Part shown: positions 6,722-7,017 of the stretch, in pieces
Layout: every line of letters starts with the position of its first letter
Numbering within the stretch: position 1 is the stretch's first letter
Assembly: GCA_025455205.1 (NCBI GenBank)
Contig: JALOMZ010000097.1
Span: 1 to 7,017 of the forward strand
Direction: 5' to 3'
Length of the DNA stretch: 7,017 bases
DNA from: Chitinophagaceae bacterium
GTDB lineage: Bacteria; Bacteroidota; Bacteroidia; Chitinophagales; Chitinophagaceae
Translations under genes and position numbers: made by a program
The notes under the pieces: generated by a model
Database searches by the model: none
What the model was told of the DNA's origin: nothing
Seen by the model: the letters and a program-made list of their open reading frames with translations, nothing else

Positions 6722-7017
6722 TTAGAAGAACATAAACAGGGCAGCCTGTAGCGAGGTCCAGTTCAGTACGTCGCCGTTGAATGCATTCTTGATGGCATCA
6801 CCTGGCACGGCGTGGGAGAATACGGTGAGCAGCATGAAATGGCTGTTCAGGAAATAGCGGGAAGCAAGGGTGAATTCATGCCCGTACTCCAGGCCATTTA
6901 ATTTGGCAATAGGAGCCAGGGCGCCAATATTGGAAGAGGTGTGTGCCCGCAGGTGGAAATAATCCAGCGACACTTCAAATGATTTGCTGAAATAGGATTT
7001 CAGCTCCACGCGGTGTG
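6722..7017 (-). CDS. Outer-membrane porin-like barrel protein, C-terminal 97 residues (5' end outside window)
   Basis: The frame is open to the window edge and ends at the TAA at 6722-6724; there is no convincing start inside the window (the codon at 7009 is an internal GTG). The visible part consists of amphipathic strands: VELKSYFSKSFEVSLDYFHL, then a His/Thr/Ser/Asn-rich loop, then NGLEYGHEFTLASRYFLNSHFMLLTVFSHAVPGDAIKNAF, and a last strand LNWTSLQAALFMFF ending in Phe. The 'G-x-E-x-[TD]-L-x-A-S-Y/R-x-F/L-N-x-H' strand followed by 'FSHxxPGDxIKN' resembles the C-terminus of alginate-export-type outer-membrane proteins, which are large channels for sugars or uronates. That assignment is tentative because only the tail is visible. 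The 88 bases between it and the SDR start contain no clear terminator, so the two may be co-transcribed. Confidence 0.75.
   Translation of the reverse strand, partial: HRVELKSYFSKSFEVSLDYFHLRAHTSSNIGALAPIAKLNGLEYGHEFTLASRYFLNSHFMLLTVFSHAVPGDAIKNAFNGDVLNWTSLQAALFMFF

Overview
The window looks like chromosomal DNA from a member of the Bacteroidota, most likely a Chitinophagaceae-type organism. This is inferred from gene content: a PCMD-type lipoprotein with acidic residues just after the lipidated cysteine, several outer-membrane barrels whose signal peptides end just before Gln, and a general lack of strong Shine-Dalgarno sites. Base composition is moderate. Every gene I can support lies on the minus strand, so the window reads from right to left. 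No rRNA, tRNA, CRISPR array, insertion sequence or prophage gene was seen.

Right edge (about 5737-7017): the last 97 codons of an outer-membrane barrel that resembles alginate-export/porin proteins, then an 88-base gap, then a complete short-chain dehydrogenase/reductase (SDR) with some unusual motif positions. A 120-base gap separates the SDR from the next group.

Centre (1958-5616): five tightly spaced envelope genes. In transcription order they are a small four-helix inner-membrane protein, an outer-membrane beta-barrel protein, a PCMD-domain surface lipoprotein (3 bases after the barrel), a small secreted DUF2541-like protein (25 bases later) and, after 95 bases, a second outer-membrane barrel-like protein. 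The first four have operon-like spacing; the fifth may be included. A strong hairpin at 1897-1935, 22 bases after the last stop codon, is the likely end of the unit. These products may form an envelope assembly, but their function is unknown.

Left edge (1-1689): the first 563 residues of a large MscS-family mechanosensitive channel with a signal peptide, a coiled-coil-containing periplasmic domain and about five membrane segments. It runs off the window before its stop codon. Its 268-base upstream region contains the hairpin, a perfectly abutting 11-base direct repeat at 1809-1830 and a 44-codon reading frame that weakly resembles the N-terminus of a sodium:solute symporter.
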